DNA from: JAHECE01 sp963780675
GTDB lineage: Bacteria; Actinomycetota; Actinomycetes; Actinomycetales; JAHECE01
Length of the DNA stretch: 64,000 nt
Assembly: GCA_963780675.1 (NCBI GenBank)
Contig: CAWACR010000010.1
Location: forward strand, 434,001 to 498,000
Direction of reading: 5' to 3'
The position numbers and the translations under genes are program-made. Below the pieces are notes generated by a model that saw only the letters and a list, made by a program, of their open reading frames with translations, made no database searches and was not told the origin of the DNA. Shown here in pieces: positions 46,792-56,282 of the stretch (the first letter of the stretch is position 1; the number at the start of each line of letters is the position of its first letter).

Positions 46792-48648
46792 CTACTCGAC
46801 CGTGACCGACTTCGCGAGGTTGCGCGGCTGGTCGACGTCCAGCCCCTTCGCCGTGGCCAGCTCGCACGCGAAGATCTGCAGCGGGACCACGGTCACGAGC
46901 GGCATCATCAGCGTCGGCGTCTGGGGGACCCGGAAGACCACGTCGGCGTACGCGGTCACCGCCTCGTCCCCCTCCTCCGCGATGACCAGGGTCCACGCAC
47001 CCCGGGCGCGGACCTCCTGGATGTTGGACACCACCTTGCTGTGGAGCGTGGGCCGCCGGGGCGTCGGCACGATGACGAAGACGGGCTGCCCCTCGTCGAT
47101 GAGCGCGATCGGCCCGTGCTTGAGCTCGCCCGCGGCGAAGCCCTCCGCGTGGATGTAGGCGAGTTCCTTGAGCTTCAGCGCACCCTCGAGCGCGACCGGG
47201 TACCCGACGTGCCGCCCGAGGAACAGGACCGACGTCGTGTCCTTCATCGAGCGGGCGACGGCCTTGATCTCGGCCTCGGTGTCGATGACCTGCTGGATCT
47301 TCGCCGGCATCTTGGCCAGCTCGGCCAGGTAGCCGGCCACCTCGTCCTGGTACTTGTTGCCCCGGATCTGGGCCAGGTAGAGGCCGAGGAGGTAGCAGGC
47401 GGTGATCTGCGCGAGGAACGCCTTCGTGGACGCGACCGCGACCTCGGGCCCGGCGTGGGTGTAGAGGACGGCGTCCGACTCGCGCGCGATGGTCGAGCCG
47501 AACGTGTTGACGACGGCCAGCACCTTGGCGCCCTGTTCCCGCGCATGACGGACGGCCATGATCGTGTCCATCGTCTCGCCGGACTGGGAGATGGCCACGA
47601 CGAGCGTCTTCTCGTTGACCACCGGGTCGCGGTAGCGGAACTCGTGCGCGAGCTCCACCTCCACCGGGATCCGGCACCAGTGCTCGATCGCGTACTTGGC
47701 CACGTGACCGGAGTACGCGGCGGTGCCGCACGCGATGACGATGATCTTGTCGACCGAGCGAAGGACGCGCTCCGGGATGCGGAGCTCGTCGAGGATGAGG
47801 TTGCCCTGGGGGTCGGTGCGCCCGAGGAGCGTGTCCGCGACCGCCTTGGGCTGGTCGTGGATCTCCTTCTCCATGAAGGTGGCGAAGCCGCCCTTGACCG
47901 CGGCCGCCGCGTCCCAGTCGACGGTGTAGCGGCGCCCCTCGGCCGGCTTGCCCTCGCCGTCGATGACGCTCACGGAGTCCGCGGTGATCGTCACCACCTG
48001 GTCCTGGCCCAGCTCGAGGGCCTCCTTGGTGTGCGAGATGAAGGCCGCGACGTCGGAGCCGAGGTAGTTCTCCCCCTCACCGAGCCCGACGACGAGGGGT
48101 GAGTTCAGCCGGGCGCCGACCACGGTGCCCGGGGCGTCCGCGTGCACCGCCAGGAGTGTGAACGCACCCTCGAGCCGGCGGGTGACGGCGAGCATCGCGG
48201 CGGTGAGGTCGCCGAGCTCGTCGTACGCCCTGGCGAGGAGGTGGGCGACGACCTCCGTGTCGGTCTGGGAGGCGAACTCCACCCCTGCTGCGAGCAGCTC
48301 GGCCTTGAGCGTCGCGAAGTTCTCGATGATGCCGTTGTGGATGACGGCGACGCGGCCCCCGCCGGCCAGGTGCGGGTGCGCGTTGGCGTCGGTCGGGCCG
48401 CCGTGCGTGGCCCACCGCGTGTGCCCGATCGCGGCGGTGCCCGCGGGCAGCGGGTCCGCCTCGAGGACCTCGAGGAGCCGGGCGAGCTTGCCCGCCTTCT
48501 TGGCCATGGCCAGGCCGTGGGGCGTCGCGACCGCGACACCCGCCGAGTCGTACCCCCGGTACTCGAGACGCCTCAGACCCTCGAGGACCACCTCGAGGGG
48601 CCTCGTGCTGGGCTCGGCCGGACCCACATACCCCACGATTCCGCACAT
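46792..48648 (-). CDS. glmS: Glutamine-fructose-6-phosphate aminotransferase
   Basis: Makes glucosamine 6-phosphate, the entry to cell-wall amino sugars; glmM for the next step lies 1.2 kb away. 618 residues: N-terminal nucleophile Cys2 (MCGIVGYVG), amidotransferase blocks GHTRWATHG and NGIIENF, two SIS domains (CGTAAYSGHVAKY, SQSGETMDT) and the C-terminus DQPRNLAKSVTVE. ATG seven bases after TAGCCT; no glmS ribozyme-like leader can fit. Confidence 0.97.
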   Translation of the reverse strand: MCGIVGYVGPAEPSTRPLEVVLEGLRRLEYRGYDSAGVAVATPHGLAMAKKAGKLARLLEVLEADPLPAGTAAIGHTRWATHGGPTDANAHPHLAGGGRVAVIHNGIIENFATLKAELLAAGVEFASQTDTEVVAHLLARAYDELGDLTAAMLAVTRRLEGAFTLLAVHADAPGTVVGARLNSPLVVGLGEGENYLGSDVAAFISHTKEALELGQDQVVTITADSVSVIDGEGKPAEGRRYTVDWDAAAAVKGGFATFMEKEIHDQPKAVADTLLGRTDPQGNLILDELRIPERVLRSVDKIIVIACGTAAYSGHVAKYAIEHWCRIPVEVELAHEFRYRDPVVNEKTLVVAISQSGETMDTIMAVRHAREQGAKVLAVVNTFGSTIARESDAVLYTHAGPEVAVASTKAFLAQITACYLLGLYLAQIRGNKYQDEVAGYLAELAKMPAKIQQVIDTEAEIKAVARSMKDTTSVLFLGRHVGYPVALEGALKLKELAYIHAEGFAAGELKHGPIALIDEGQPVFVIVPTPRRPTLHSKVVSNIQEVRARGAWTLVIAEEGDEAVTAYADVVFRVPQTPTLMMPLVTVVPLQIFACELATAKGLDVDQPRNLAKSVTVE

Positions 48649-48655
48649 GACGGAC

Positions 48656-48661
48656 AGGCTA
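48656..48661 (-). promoter_or_regulatory. -10 box (TAGCCT) of a predicted leaderless glmS transcript
   Basis: TAGCCT, seven bases, ATG at 48648. Starts the glmS-acpS-nnr-alr-tsaE-tsaB-rimI strand. Confidence 0.55.
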
Positions 48662-48850
48662 GCGGGCGAGACCTCGCGCCACCCCCGGAGACACCTGCCG
48701 TCTCGCTGCCTGCCCCGGCGACACGAGACGCTCGGCCCGACGCCGCGCCGGTGCGGTACGTGGCGCCCGGCGCTGGCGACCGGGCGCCTCCTTCGCGCCG
48801 TGCTTCACGCGGTCCGCCCGCGCAGCCGCGCGAGTGCGTCATGATGGGGC

Positions 48851-49849
48851 GTGGCTGCGCCCGTCATCGTCGACCCCTGGAACGAGGCCCTCACCGGCCC
48901 GGACGGCACCGCGAGCGGTGAGTCTCCCTTCGTCGAGTTCGACCGCGAGGCCTGGAGCCGGCTGTCCGCGACCACGGCCCTCCCGCTCACGGAGCAGGAC
49001 GTCGTCAACCTTCGAGGCCTGGGCGACCCGCTCGACCTGGACGAGGTCGACGTGGTCTACCGCCCCCTCTCCCGGCTCCTCACGCTCTACGTGGAAGCGA
49101 CCCGGAGCCTCCACGCGGCCACCACGACCTTCCTGGGCGAGCACACGCGCACCACGCCCTACGTGATCGGGGTGGCCGGTTCCGTGGCCGTCGGCAAGTC
49201 GACGACGTCGCGCCTGCTCCGCGAGATGATGCGGCGCTGGCCGGAGACGCCGAAGGTCGACCTCGTCACGACGGACGGGTTCCTGCTGCCGAACGCCGAG
49301 CTCGAACGACGCGGCCTGATGGAGCGCAAGGGCTTCCCCGAGTCGTACGACCGGCGCGCGATCCTGCGGTTCCTGGCCGGGGTCAAGGCCGGCGCGAGCG
49401 AGGTGCGCGCGCCTGTCTACTCCCACCTCAGCTACGACATCGTGCGCGGGGAGTACGTCACCGTCCGCCGACCGGACGTGCTCATCGTCGAGGGCCTCAA
49501 CGTGCTCCAGCCTGCTCGTGCCACGGCTGACGGCGCCCACGGCCTGGCGGTGAGCGACTTCTTCGACTTCTCGATCTACGTGGACGCGCGGACCTCCGAC
49601 GTCGAACGCTGGTACGTGGAACGGTTCCTCGAGCTCAGGCGCACCGCGTTCGCCCGGCCGGCCTCCTACTTCCACCGCTACGCGGCGCTCGACGACGAGC
49701 AGGCGCATGCCTTGGCCGAGGACATCTGGCGGCGCATCAACGGCCCCAACCTCGTTCGGAACATCCTGCCGACGCGTGGCCGCGCCTCGCTCGTCCTCAC
49801 CAAGTCCGGCGACCACAGCGTCCGCCGGATCCGCCTGCGCAAGCTCTGA
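48851..49849 (+). CDS. coaA: Pantothenate kinase type I
   Basis: First step of coenzyme A synthesis. 332 residues with Walker A GVAGSVAVGKSTTSR, the VTTDGFLLPNAELERRGLMERKGFPESYD block and VEGLNVLQ, all typical of CoaA. GTG start at VAAPVIVDPWNEAL; a CATGAT sequence five bases upstream may be its -10 box. Divergent from glmS, convergent with glmM. Confidence 0.96.
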   Translation: MAAPVIVDPWNEALTGPDGTASGESPFVEFDREAWSRLSATTALPLTEQDVVNLRGLGDPLDLDEVDVVYRPLSRLLTLYVEATRSLHAATTTFLGEHTRTTPYVIGVAGSVAVGKSTTSRLLREMMRRWPETPKVDLVTTDGFLLPNAELERRGLMERKGFPESYDRRAILRFLAGVKAGASEVRAPVYSHLSYDIVRGEYVTVRRPDVLIVEGLNVLQPARATADGAHGLAVSDFFDFSIYVDARTSDVERWYVERFLELRRTAFARPASYFHRYAALDDEQAHALAEDIWRRINGPNLVRNILPTRGRASLVLTKSGDHSVRRIRLRKL

Positions 49850-49900
49850 AGACCCCGACCGACGCGGCCCGAACCCACCGACGGCGCAGCCGCGCTCAGA

Positions 49901-51250
49901 TCAGAGGGAGAGGCGGGCCCGGACGACCTCCGCGAGGGTCGCAGCGACCCGCTCGGCCTGCTCCTCGCTCGCGGCCTCGACCATCACCCGCACGAGAGCC
50001 TCGGTCCCGGACGCCCGCAGGAGCACCCGGCCGGTCGCGCCGAGCTCCTGCTCGGCGCTCTGCACGGCCGCGGCCAGGCCTTCGTCGACCGGCGCCCGCT
50101 GCTTGTCGACGTTCGGCACGTTGACCAAGACCTGCGGGAGGCGGCGCACCACGCCGGCCAGGTCGGCGAGCGACGTGCCCGTGCGGACCACGCGCGCCGC
50201 CAGCGCCAGCGCCGTGAGCACGCCGTCGCCCGTGGTGGCGTGCTCGGACATGATGATGTGCCCGGACTGCTCGCCTCCGAGGCTGTACCCACCGCCGCGC
50301 ATCCCCTCGAGGACGTAGCGGTCCCCGACGCCGGTCTGGACGGTCTCGATCCCCGCCTCCCGCATCGCCAGGATGAGGCCCAGGTTGCTCATCACGGTCA
50401 CGACCAGCGTGTCGTGGGTGAGCGTGCCCGACTCCTTCATCGCGACGGCGAGGAGCCCCATGATCTGGTCACCGTCGACGAGCGCGCCCGTGTGGTCCAC
50501 GGCCAGGCAGCGGTCGGCGTCGCCGTCGAACGCCACGCCCAGATCGGCGCGGGAGGCGACGACGACTGCCTGGAGCTGCTCGGGGTGCGTGGAACCGCAC
50601 TGCTCGTTGATGTTCCGGCCGTCAGGCGAGGCGTTGATCACGACGACGTCGGCGCCCGCTTCGCGCAGCGCCGTCGGGCCGACGTCGCTCGCGGCGCCGT
50701 TGGCGCAGTCGACGGCGATCCGCAGACCGGTGAGGTCGGTGCCCACGGCGCGGACCAGGTGGTCGACGTAGGCCCGCTCGCCGAAGCCGGGGTCCGTGAA
50801 GATGCGCCCGACGTCCGATCCGGTCGGACGTTGCCACGGCTCGTTGAGGCGGTCTTCGATCGCGAGCTCGATGTCGTCGTCGAGCTTCAAGCCCCCGCGG
50901 GTGAAGAACTTGATGCCGTTGTCCGGCATCGGGTTGTGCGACGCGGAGATCATCACTCCGAGATCGGCGGCCCACTGCCCCGTCAGGTACGCGACGGCGG
51001 GCGTGGGGAGGACACCGAGATTGGTCACCTCGACGCCCGCGCTCGCGAGACCGGCCGCGACGGCCGAGGAGAGGAACTCGCCCGAGGCGCGGGGGTCACG
51101 GCCGACGACGGCCCGAGGGCGGTGCCCCTCGAACGCTCCCGAGGAACCGAGGACGTGGGCGGCGGCGACGCCGAGGTCGAGCGCGAGCTCGGCCGTCACG
51201 TCCCGGTTGGCCAGGCCGCGCACACCGTCGGTGCCGAACAGTCGACCCAT
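49901..51250 (-). CDS. glmM: Phosphoglucosamine mutase
   Basis: Converts glucosamine 6-phosphate to the 1-phosphate for UDP-GlcNAc. 449 residues: MGRLFGTDGVRGLAN, phospho-serine loop ISASHNPMPDNGIKFF, metal loop FDGDADRCLAVD, sugar loop GGEQSGHIIMS and C-terminal RASGTEALVRVMVEA. Intact frame. Follows rpsI after a terminator, so it probably has its own promoter. Confidence 0.97.
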   Translation of the reverse strand: MGRLFGTDGVRGLANRDVTAELALDLGVAAAHVLGSSGAFEGHRPRAVVGRDPRASGEFLSSAVAAGLASAGVEVTNLGVLPTPAVAYLTGQWAADLGVMISASHNPMPDNGIKFFTRGGLKLDDDIELAIEDRLNEPWQRPTGSDVGRIFTDPGFGERAYVDHLVRAVGTDLTGLRIAVDCANGAASDVGPTALREAGADVVVINASPDGRNINEQCGSTHPEQLQAVVVASRADLGVAFDGDADRCLAVDHTGALVDGDQIMGLLAVAMKESGTLTHDTLVVTVMSNLGLILAMREAGIETVQTGVGDRYVLEGMRGGGYSLGGEQSGHIIMSEHATTGDGVLTALALAARVVRTGTSLADLAGVVRRLPQVLVNVPNVDKQRAPVDEGLAAAVQSAEQELGATGRVLLRASGTEALVRVMVEAASEEQAERVAATLAEVVRARLSL

Positions 51251-51351
51251 GTCTCGTCTCCACTCGTTCCTCGGCCGCAACGGACGCCGACGTCCCCGGG
51301 CGCACCTGGACTCGGCGCCCGCTGCCCATGACATATCACGACGGGAAGTGA

Positions 51352-51388
51352 CGCGGCCCCGACTCGGCGAAGCCGTGTCGGGGCCGCG
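51352..51388 (-). terminator. Terminator after rplM-rpsI
   Basis: Perfect 12-bp arms (51352-51363, 51377-51388) with an inner CGGC/GCCG stem, 23 bases after the rpsI stop. Confidence 0.82.
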
Positions 51389-51411
51389 TCCGCGCCGCGT
51401 GAGGTTCCGCG

Positions 51412-51918
51412 TCAGCGCTTGGAGTACTGGGGGGCCTTGCGCGCCTTCTTGAGACCGGCCTTCTTGCGCTCGGTGACCCGGGCGTCGCGGGTCAGGAACC
51501 CGGCCTTCTTCAGCGCCGGCCGGTTGACCTCGGCATCGATCTCGTTCAGTGCCCTCGAGATCCCGAGGCGCAGGGCGCCGGCCTGGCCGGACACACCGCC
51601 GCCGGTGATCCGCGCGACCACGTCGAAACGGCCCGACAGGTCGAGCAGCACGAACGGCGAGTTCACGAGCTGCTGGTGCAGCTTGTTCGGGAAGTAGTCC
51701 TCGAGCTCGCGCCCGTTGACGACCCACTTGCCGGTGCCCGGGACGAGGCGCACGCGCGCGATCGCCTCCTTGCGGCGGCCGAGCGCCTGGCCGGGAGCCG
51801 TCCGCGACTGGCCGCGGCCGGCGGGCGCCGCGGTCTCGGTGGTGTAGCTGCTGGGGACGTCAGCGCCCTCGGGGTCGAACTCGTCAATCTCGTCAATCTC
51901 GACGGTGGTCTCGGCCAC
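51412..51918 (-). CDS. rpsI: Ribosomal protein S9
   Basis: Small-subunit protein, 168 residues with an acidic actinobacterial N-terminal extension of about 45 residues before GRRKEAIARVRLVPG. Conserved LRLGISRAL and the basic end KARKAPQYSKR that reaches the P-site tRNA. GTG start behind GAGGAG. 55 bases downstream of rplM in the usual operon. Confidence 0.97.
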   Translation of the reverse strand: MAETTVEIDEIDEFDPEGADVPSSYTTETAAPAGRGQSRTAPGQALGRRKEAIARVRLVPGTGKWVVNGRELEDYFPNKLHQQLVNSPFVLLDLSGRFDVVARITGGGVSGQAGALRLGISRALNEIDAEVNRPALKKAGFLTRDARVTERKKAGLKKARKAPQYSKR

Positions 51919-51973
51919 TGTTCTCCTCGTGTCCTTCAGTGCTCGTGGCGAGTCGGCGCGCGCAGGGCGCGGC

Positions 51974-52417
51974 CTACTGGGCGACCTGGGTGATGTGGAA
52001 GGTCTTCGGCTGCTGCGCAGCGTGAGGGTGCTCGTCACCCGCGTAGACCTTGAGCTTGCGCAGCTGGTCGCGGCCCAGGCTCGTCTTGGGCAGCATTCCG
52101 CGGACCGCCTTCTCGACGGCCTGCTCCGGCCGCTTCGCGAGGAGTTCCGCGTAGCCGACGGCGCGGAGGCCACCCGGGTAGCCCGAGTGCCGGTACGCGA
52201 GCTTCTGCTCGCGCTTGCTCCCGGTGAGCGCCACCTTGTCGGCGTTGACGACGATGACGAAGTCACCGGTGTCCACGTGCGGCGCGAAGGTCGGCTTGTG
52301 CTTCCCCCGCAGCAGCGTCGCGACCTGGGTGGCCAGGCGGCCGAGGACGACGTCGGTCGCGTCGATGACGTACCACGTACGCTCGACGTCGCCGGGCTTC
52401 GGGGTGAACGTGCGCAC
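51974..52417 (-). CDS. rplM: Ribosomal protein L13
   Basis: Large-subunit protein of 147 residues. WYVIDATDVVLGRLATQVATLLRGKHKP, KRPEQAVEKAVRGMLPK and VYAGDEHPHAAQQP are diagnostic. GTG start with GAAGG upstream. First gene of the L13-S9 unit. Confidence 0.97.
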   Translation of the reverse strand: MRTFTPKPGDVERTWYVIDATDVVLGRLATQVATLLRGKHKPTFAPHVDTGDFVIVVNADKVALTGSKREQKLAYRHSGYPGGLRAVGYAELLAKRPEQAVEKAVRGMLPKTSLGRDQLRKLKVYAGDEHPHAAQQPKTFHITQVAQ

Positions 52418-52711
52418 AGTCGTAGCCTTCGTTTCTCTGCTGGTGTCTCGGCCACCCGCGCGCGAAGTCGCAAGGGCCGGTCTGGTCACGGAGCGCGAAC
52501 CGATAGCGGTCAGGTGAGTGGGAGACACCGACCAGCAGGCACGGACGCACAACGACTGCCCAGAGTACCCCGCACCCGCCACACGGGCAAAAGGGCCTCC
52601 GACCGGCCCTCTCGGCGGACCCCGCACGCCCGCGCGGCGAGGCGGCACCGCGGCCCAAACCCGCGGACGAGGAGTCGTGCACGGCGCCGGAGCAGATGAC
52701 ACGCTGTGCGC
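52418..52711. other. Divergent promoter region rplM / DUF5709 gene, 294 bases
   Basis: Contains the rplM-rpsI leader and promoter on the minus strand and the DUF5709 promoter on the plus strand. No hexamer pair is good enough to name; CACGCT six bases before the DUF5709 ATG (52700-52705) is a weak -10 candidate. No coding sequence seen. Confidence 0.4.
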
Positions 52712-53197
52712 ATGAGCGACTACGACTCCCCCGAGCAGTCGGAGCGTTACCTCAGCGGCGAGGGCGACTCCAACCAGCTCCCGCGCGAGGACACGCTCCT
52801 CGAACGCGCTGTCGAGGACCTCCTCGACGAGGGCTACTCGCCCCCCGACTTCCCCCGGTCGAACCACTTCGGCGAGACGCCGCTCGAGGAGCTCATGGGC
52901 GAGAGCCTCGACCAGCGCCTGGCCGAGGAGGAGCCTGACGTCTGGGAGACCGGCGGCGGCGCACCCCGTGGCCGTGAGCCGGACCGCGCGGGTCGGCTCG
53001 TGGAGGACGACGACTCCTGGCGCGCGCAGGACATCTACGCGGCCGACGCGGGCGTCGCGGGAGGCGCCGCGAGCGCGGAGGAGGCCGCGATGCACATCAT
53101 CGACCTCGACGATCTCGCCGCCCAGGCCGAGGACCTCGACGCCGACCTCGGCGACGACGGCGCGTTCCCCGAGCGCACGGGGGACGACCTCTCCTGA
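52712..53197 (+). CDS. DUF5709 family acidic protein
   Basis: Soluble, strongly acidic protein of 161 residues (MSDYDSPEQSERYLSGEGDSNQLPREDTLLER) with the DUF5709 core DEGYSPPDFPRSNHFGETPLEELMGESLDQRLAEEEPDVW. Almost restricted to actinobacteria; function unknown. Its TGA overlaps the proposed CTG start of truA. Confidence 0.88.
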   Translation: MSDYDSPEQSERYLSGEGDSNQLPREDTLLERAVEDLLDEGYSPPDFPRSNHFGETPLEELMGESLDQRLAEEEPDVWETGGGAPRGREPDRAGRLVEDDDSWRAQDIYAADAGVAGGAASAEEAAMHIIDLDDLAAQAEDLDADLGDDGAFPERTGDDLS

Positions 53198-54132
53198 CGC
53201 ACGCCGAGCCCGGGCCTGCGTCCCGAACGGCCGGTCAGGACGCTGCCCTCGAGCAGGTCACGCATCCGGCCGGGGGCCCTGCGCACACCCGCATCCGTCT
53301 CGACCTCGCCTACGAGGGCACCGGCTTCGCCGGCTGGGCGGTCCAGCCGGGCCTGCGCACGGTCCAGGGCACGATCGAAGAGGCCCTGGCGACCGTGCTC
53401 CGGCTGCCCGGGGCGCCCCGGCTCACGGTGGCCGGTCGCACGGATGCCGGAGTCCACGCCCGCGGACAGGTCGCGCACGTCGACCTGCCGGCGACAGCCT
53501 GGATCGCCGTCCCCGGCCGGTCCACGCGCGCCCCCGGTGCGGCCCTCGCGGCGCGACTGTCCGCGGTGCTGCCACCCGACGTCGTCGTCCACCGTGCCGC
53601 GCCCGCACCACCGGGCTTCGACGCGCGCTTCTCGGCGATCTGGCGCCGGTACGGCTACCGGATCGCCGACGACGTCGCGGCCCGCGACCCTCTGCGGCGC
53701 GCCGAGGTCGTGTGGCACCCGCGACACCTCGACGTGGCGGCGATGGCCGCTGCTGCTCGCGCACTCCTGGGGGAGCACGACTTCGCCGCGTTCTGCCGAC
53801 CACGCGAGGGCGCCACCACCATCCGCGAGCTCCAGGACTTCACGTGGGAGCGAGACGGGGACGGTCTGGCCGTGGCGCACGTCCGAGCGGACGCGTTCTG
53901 CCACTCGATGGTGCGCGCCCTGGTCGGGGCCTGCCTCGCGGTGGGCGAGGGGCGCCGCGGTCCCGAGTGGCCCGCCGAGGTGCTGGCCCGGGGGCTGCGG
54001 CACCCGGCGGTCACCGTCGCGCCCGCGCGGGGTCTGACGCTGGAAGAGGTGGGCTACCCCGACGACGGCGCCCTCGCCGAGCGCGCGTCCGTCGCCCGAG
54101 CGGTCCGGACCCTGTCCTCGCCCGTGGCGTGA
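53194..54132 (+). CDS. truA: tRNA pseudouridine synthase TruA, non-standard start
   Basis: Makes pseudouridine at tRNA positions 38-40. RIRLDLAYEGTGFAGWAVQPGLRTVQG, catalytic Asp in VAGRTDAGVHARGQVAH, FDARFSAIWRRYGYRI and FCHSMVRALVGACL. The frame is open upstream of the conserved start, but has no ATG, GTG or TTG before residue Val-67-like GTG codons inside the domain. The CTG at 53194 overlaps the upstream TGA (CTGA) with GGGGGA nine bases before, so a coupled CTG start is the best explanation; an undetected indel is the alternative. Confidence 0.9.
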   Translation: MTHAEPGPASRTAGQDAALEQVTHPAGGPAHTRIRLDLAYEGTGFAGWAVQPGLRTVQGTIEEALATVLRLPGAPRLTVAGRTDAGVHARGQVAHVDLPATAWIAVPGRSTRAPGAALAARLSAVLPPDVVVHRAAPAPPGFDARFSAIWRRYGYRIADDVAARDPLRRAEVVWHPRHLDVAAMAAAARALLGEHDFAAFCRPREGATTIRELQDFTWERDGDGLAVAHVRADAFCHSMVRALVGACLAVGEGRRGPEWPAEVLARGLRHPAVTVAPARGLTLEEVGYPDDGALAERASVARAVRTLSSPVA

Positions 54133-54170
54133 AGGGTCCGGCTCGCCCGGCGAGCCGGACCCTTCACGCC
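54126..54170. terminator. Bidirectional terminator between truA and pckG
   Basis: Perfect 21-bp arms (54126-54146, 54150-54170) and a three-base loop. The truA stop codon lies inside the left arm and the pckG stop is 15 bases beyond the right arm. Confidence 0.9.
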
Positions 54171-54184
54171 GAGGCGGTCGTCAC

Positions 54185-56068
54185 TCAGGCGTCGACCCGC
54201 GCCGGAGCCTCTGCGCCGAGTGCCTGGGCAACGCGCCAGTGCGCGGCCCAGATCTCCTCCGGCAGTCCCGGGAACTGCGCGAGGTGCGCCTCGCGGGCAG
54301 CCATCTCCTGCACCCACATCTCGGTGTCGTAGGTCAGCAGGCGGTCGAGGTCGGCGTCGGCGATGTCGAGGCCCTCGAGGTTCAGCTCCTCGCGGGTGGG
54401 AAGGATCCCGATGGCGGTCTGGCGACCGCTCACGCGGCCGGCCCGGAGGTCGAGGAGCCACAGCGAGCACACGGAGGTTCTCGCGGTAGCCGGGCCAGAT
54501 GAACCGGCCGGCGGCGTCCTTCTGGAACCAGTTGACGTGCGCGAAGATCGGCATGTCCGACGTCTTGCCGAACGTGGACAGCCACGCCGGGCGTAGTCCT
54601 TCTCGGGCGTCCCCCATGAACGGGCGCATCGACATGGGGTCGTAGCGCAGCACGCCGGCCTTGCCGTCCGCCGCGACCGTGGCCTCGGCGCCGAGCGTGA
54701 GGCCGTCGTAGACGCCCTCGGCGAGGTCGGTGATCGCCCGGATCAGCGGCTCGCGCTCCTTCACGCGTCCGCCGAAGATGATCGGCGTCGATCGGGACGC
54801 CCCTGGGGTCGGCGGAGTCGGGCGAGGCGTTCGGGACGTTGGCCAGCGACGTGGTGAAGCGGCTGTTCGGGTGGGCCCAGGCGTCGGCGGTCTCACCCGA
54901 GCGCTGCTTGGAGGCCGGGCGGTCGGCGATGAGCTCGCCCTTCCAGTCGCGCCAGCCCGTGACGTCGGCGGGGTAGTCAGGCGTGCGGCCCTCCCACCAG
55001 ACCTCCTGCGTGACCTCGTTGTAGGCGACGTTGGTGAAGAGCGGCCTGGGTGCCCGGCGCGATGGAGTCCAGGGCGCAAGGGTTGGTGACCTCGTTGGTG
55101 TCCTTGGCAACCCCGAAGACCCCGTACTCGGGGTTCATGCCGTAGATCCGGCCGTCACTCGTCGTCGACGCGCAGCCACACGATGTCGTCGCCGAAGAAC
55201 TCGACGTAGTAGCGGTCTCCGAGAGCGTCCGGCGGGCAGCATCATCGCGAGGTTGGTCTTGCCCGAGGCGCTCGGGAACCCGCCGCAGACGTGGTACGTC
55301 TTCCCGGTCACCTTGTCCTTGATGCCGATCAGCATGAACTGCTCGGACGAGGAACTCCTGCGACTGTCCAGCCGTCGTAGGCCGCCAGGCGCAGACCGTG
55401 CGCGATCTTGCCGAGCAGGGCGTTGCCGCCGTAGGAGGAGCCGAAGTGCAGGATCGTGCGCTCGTCGCGCGATCGTGACGAAGTAGCGCTGGTCGTCGGG
55501 GGTGCCCTGGCCGAGGTTCGGCAGGTCGCCGGTCACGTGGACGGCGCGCACGAAGACCGTCGGGTCCGCGAGCTCGTCGATGAACTGCGGGCCGACCCGC
55601 GCCATGCGGATCATGTGCAGCACGACGGTGCGGTGGTCGGTGAGCTCGACGCCGGCCGCGAACTTCTCGAGCGGCGACCCGGGCGGGGCCATGAGGTAGG
55701 GGATGACGTACATCGTCTTGCCCGCCGAGGCGCCCGTCATGTTCGCCTCGAGCGATGGGGCGCATCTCGCGAGTCGGGCGCCAGTTGTTGTAGACGCCCT
55801 TGTCGGCCGGGTCGCTGGTGGCGACGATCGTGCGCTCCTCGGAGCGCGCGGTGTCCTTGCAGTAGGAGCGGGAGTAGTAGCAGGCCCTCGCCCGCGGGGA
55901 CGATCTCGCCCGCCGTCCAGGGACTCCTGCGATCAGCCGCGCGTCGTCGGCGGCGCTGACGACCTCGACCCGGGCGGCGCCGGTGTGCTCGGCCCAGTGC
56001 CGCACGAACTCGTGCACGTGGGCGTTGTGCAGGCCTGCGTCGTCAAGGACTCTGTCGATGTCGCTCAT
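54185..56068 (-). CDS. pckG: Phosphoenolpyruvate carboxykinase (GTP), heavily frame-interrupted
   Basis: Gluconeogenic and anaplerotic enzyme interconverting oxaloacetate and PEP. Signatures GGFPSASGKTNLAMM (kinase P-loop), FFGDDIVWLRVDD, GMNPEYGVFGVAKDTNEVTNP and FGGRVKERE are all present but spread over three frames. About fourteen single-base events (thirteen gains, one loss) lie between 54478 and 55927, such as ATC|G|CTC near 55754 and GCC|G|ATC near 54789, each between codons. Undoing them gives exactly 624 codons, the normal size. ATG behind GAGGGG. Ends at a strong shared terminator. Confidence 0.93.
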
Positions 56069-56269
56069 GATCCCCTCGGTCCTCCCCCGGGTGGTCGACC
56101 CGCGCGCGGCCTGGTCACCACGCGGCGGCGGCCCGGCGCCGGGTACGGCGCCGGTAGATGTCCCTAGCATCGTGGCCCGGATCACGTCGCGACTAGGACC
56201 AAACGCCTCCCAAGTCCGCGCCCCGCCCACGCAAAGCGTTGATCACGCTCGGTCCCACCGAGCCGGGAG

Positions 56270-56275
56270 TAGCGT
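56270..56275 (+). promoter_or_regulatory. -10 box (TAGCGT) of a predicted leaderless transcript, ROK kinase gene
   Basis: TAGCGT, seven bases, GTG at 56283. This favours 56283 over the in-frame GTG at 56274 as start. Confidence 0.5.
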
Positions 56276-56282
56276 GCGCCGG

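Noticed and set aside
48649..48850. glmS ribozyme or riboswitch upstream of glmS
   Set aside because: The -10 box lies only seven bases from the ATG, leaving no leader, and the upstream bases show no such fold.
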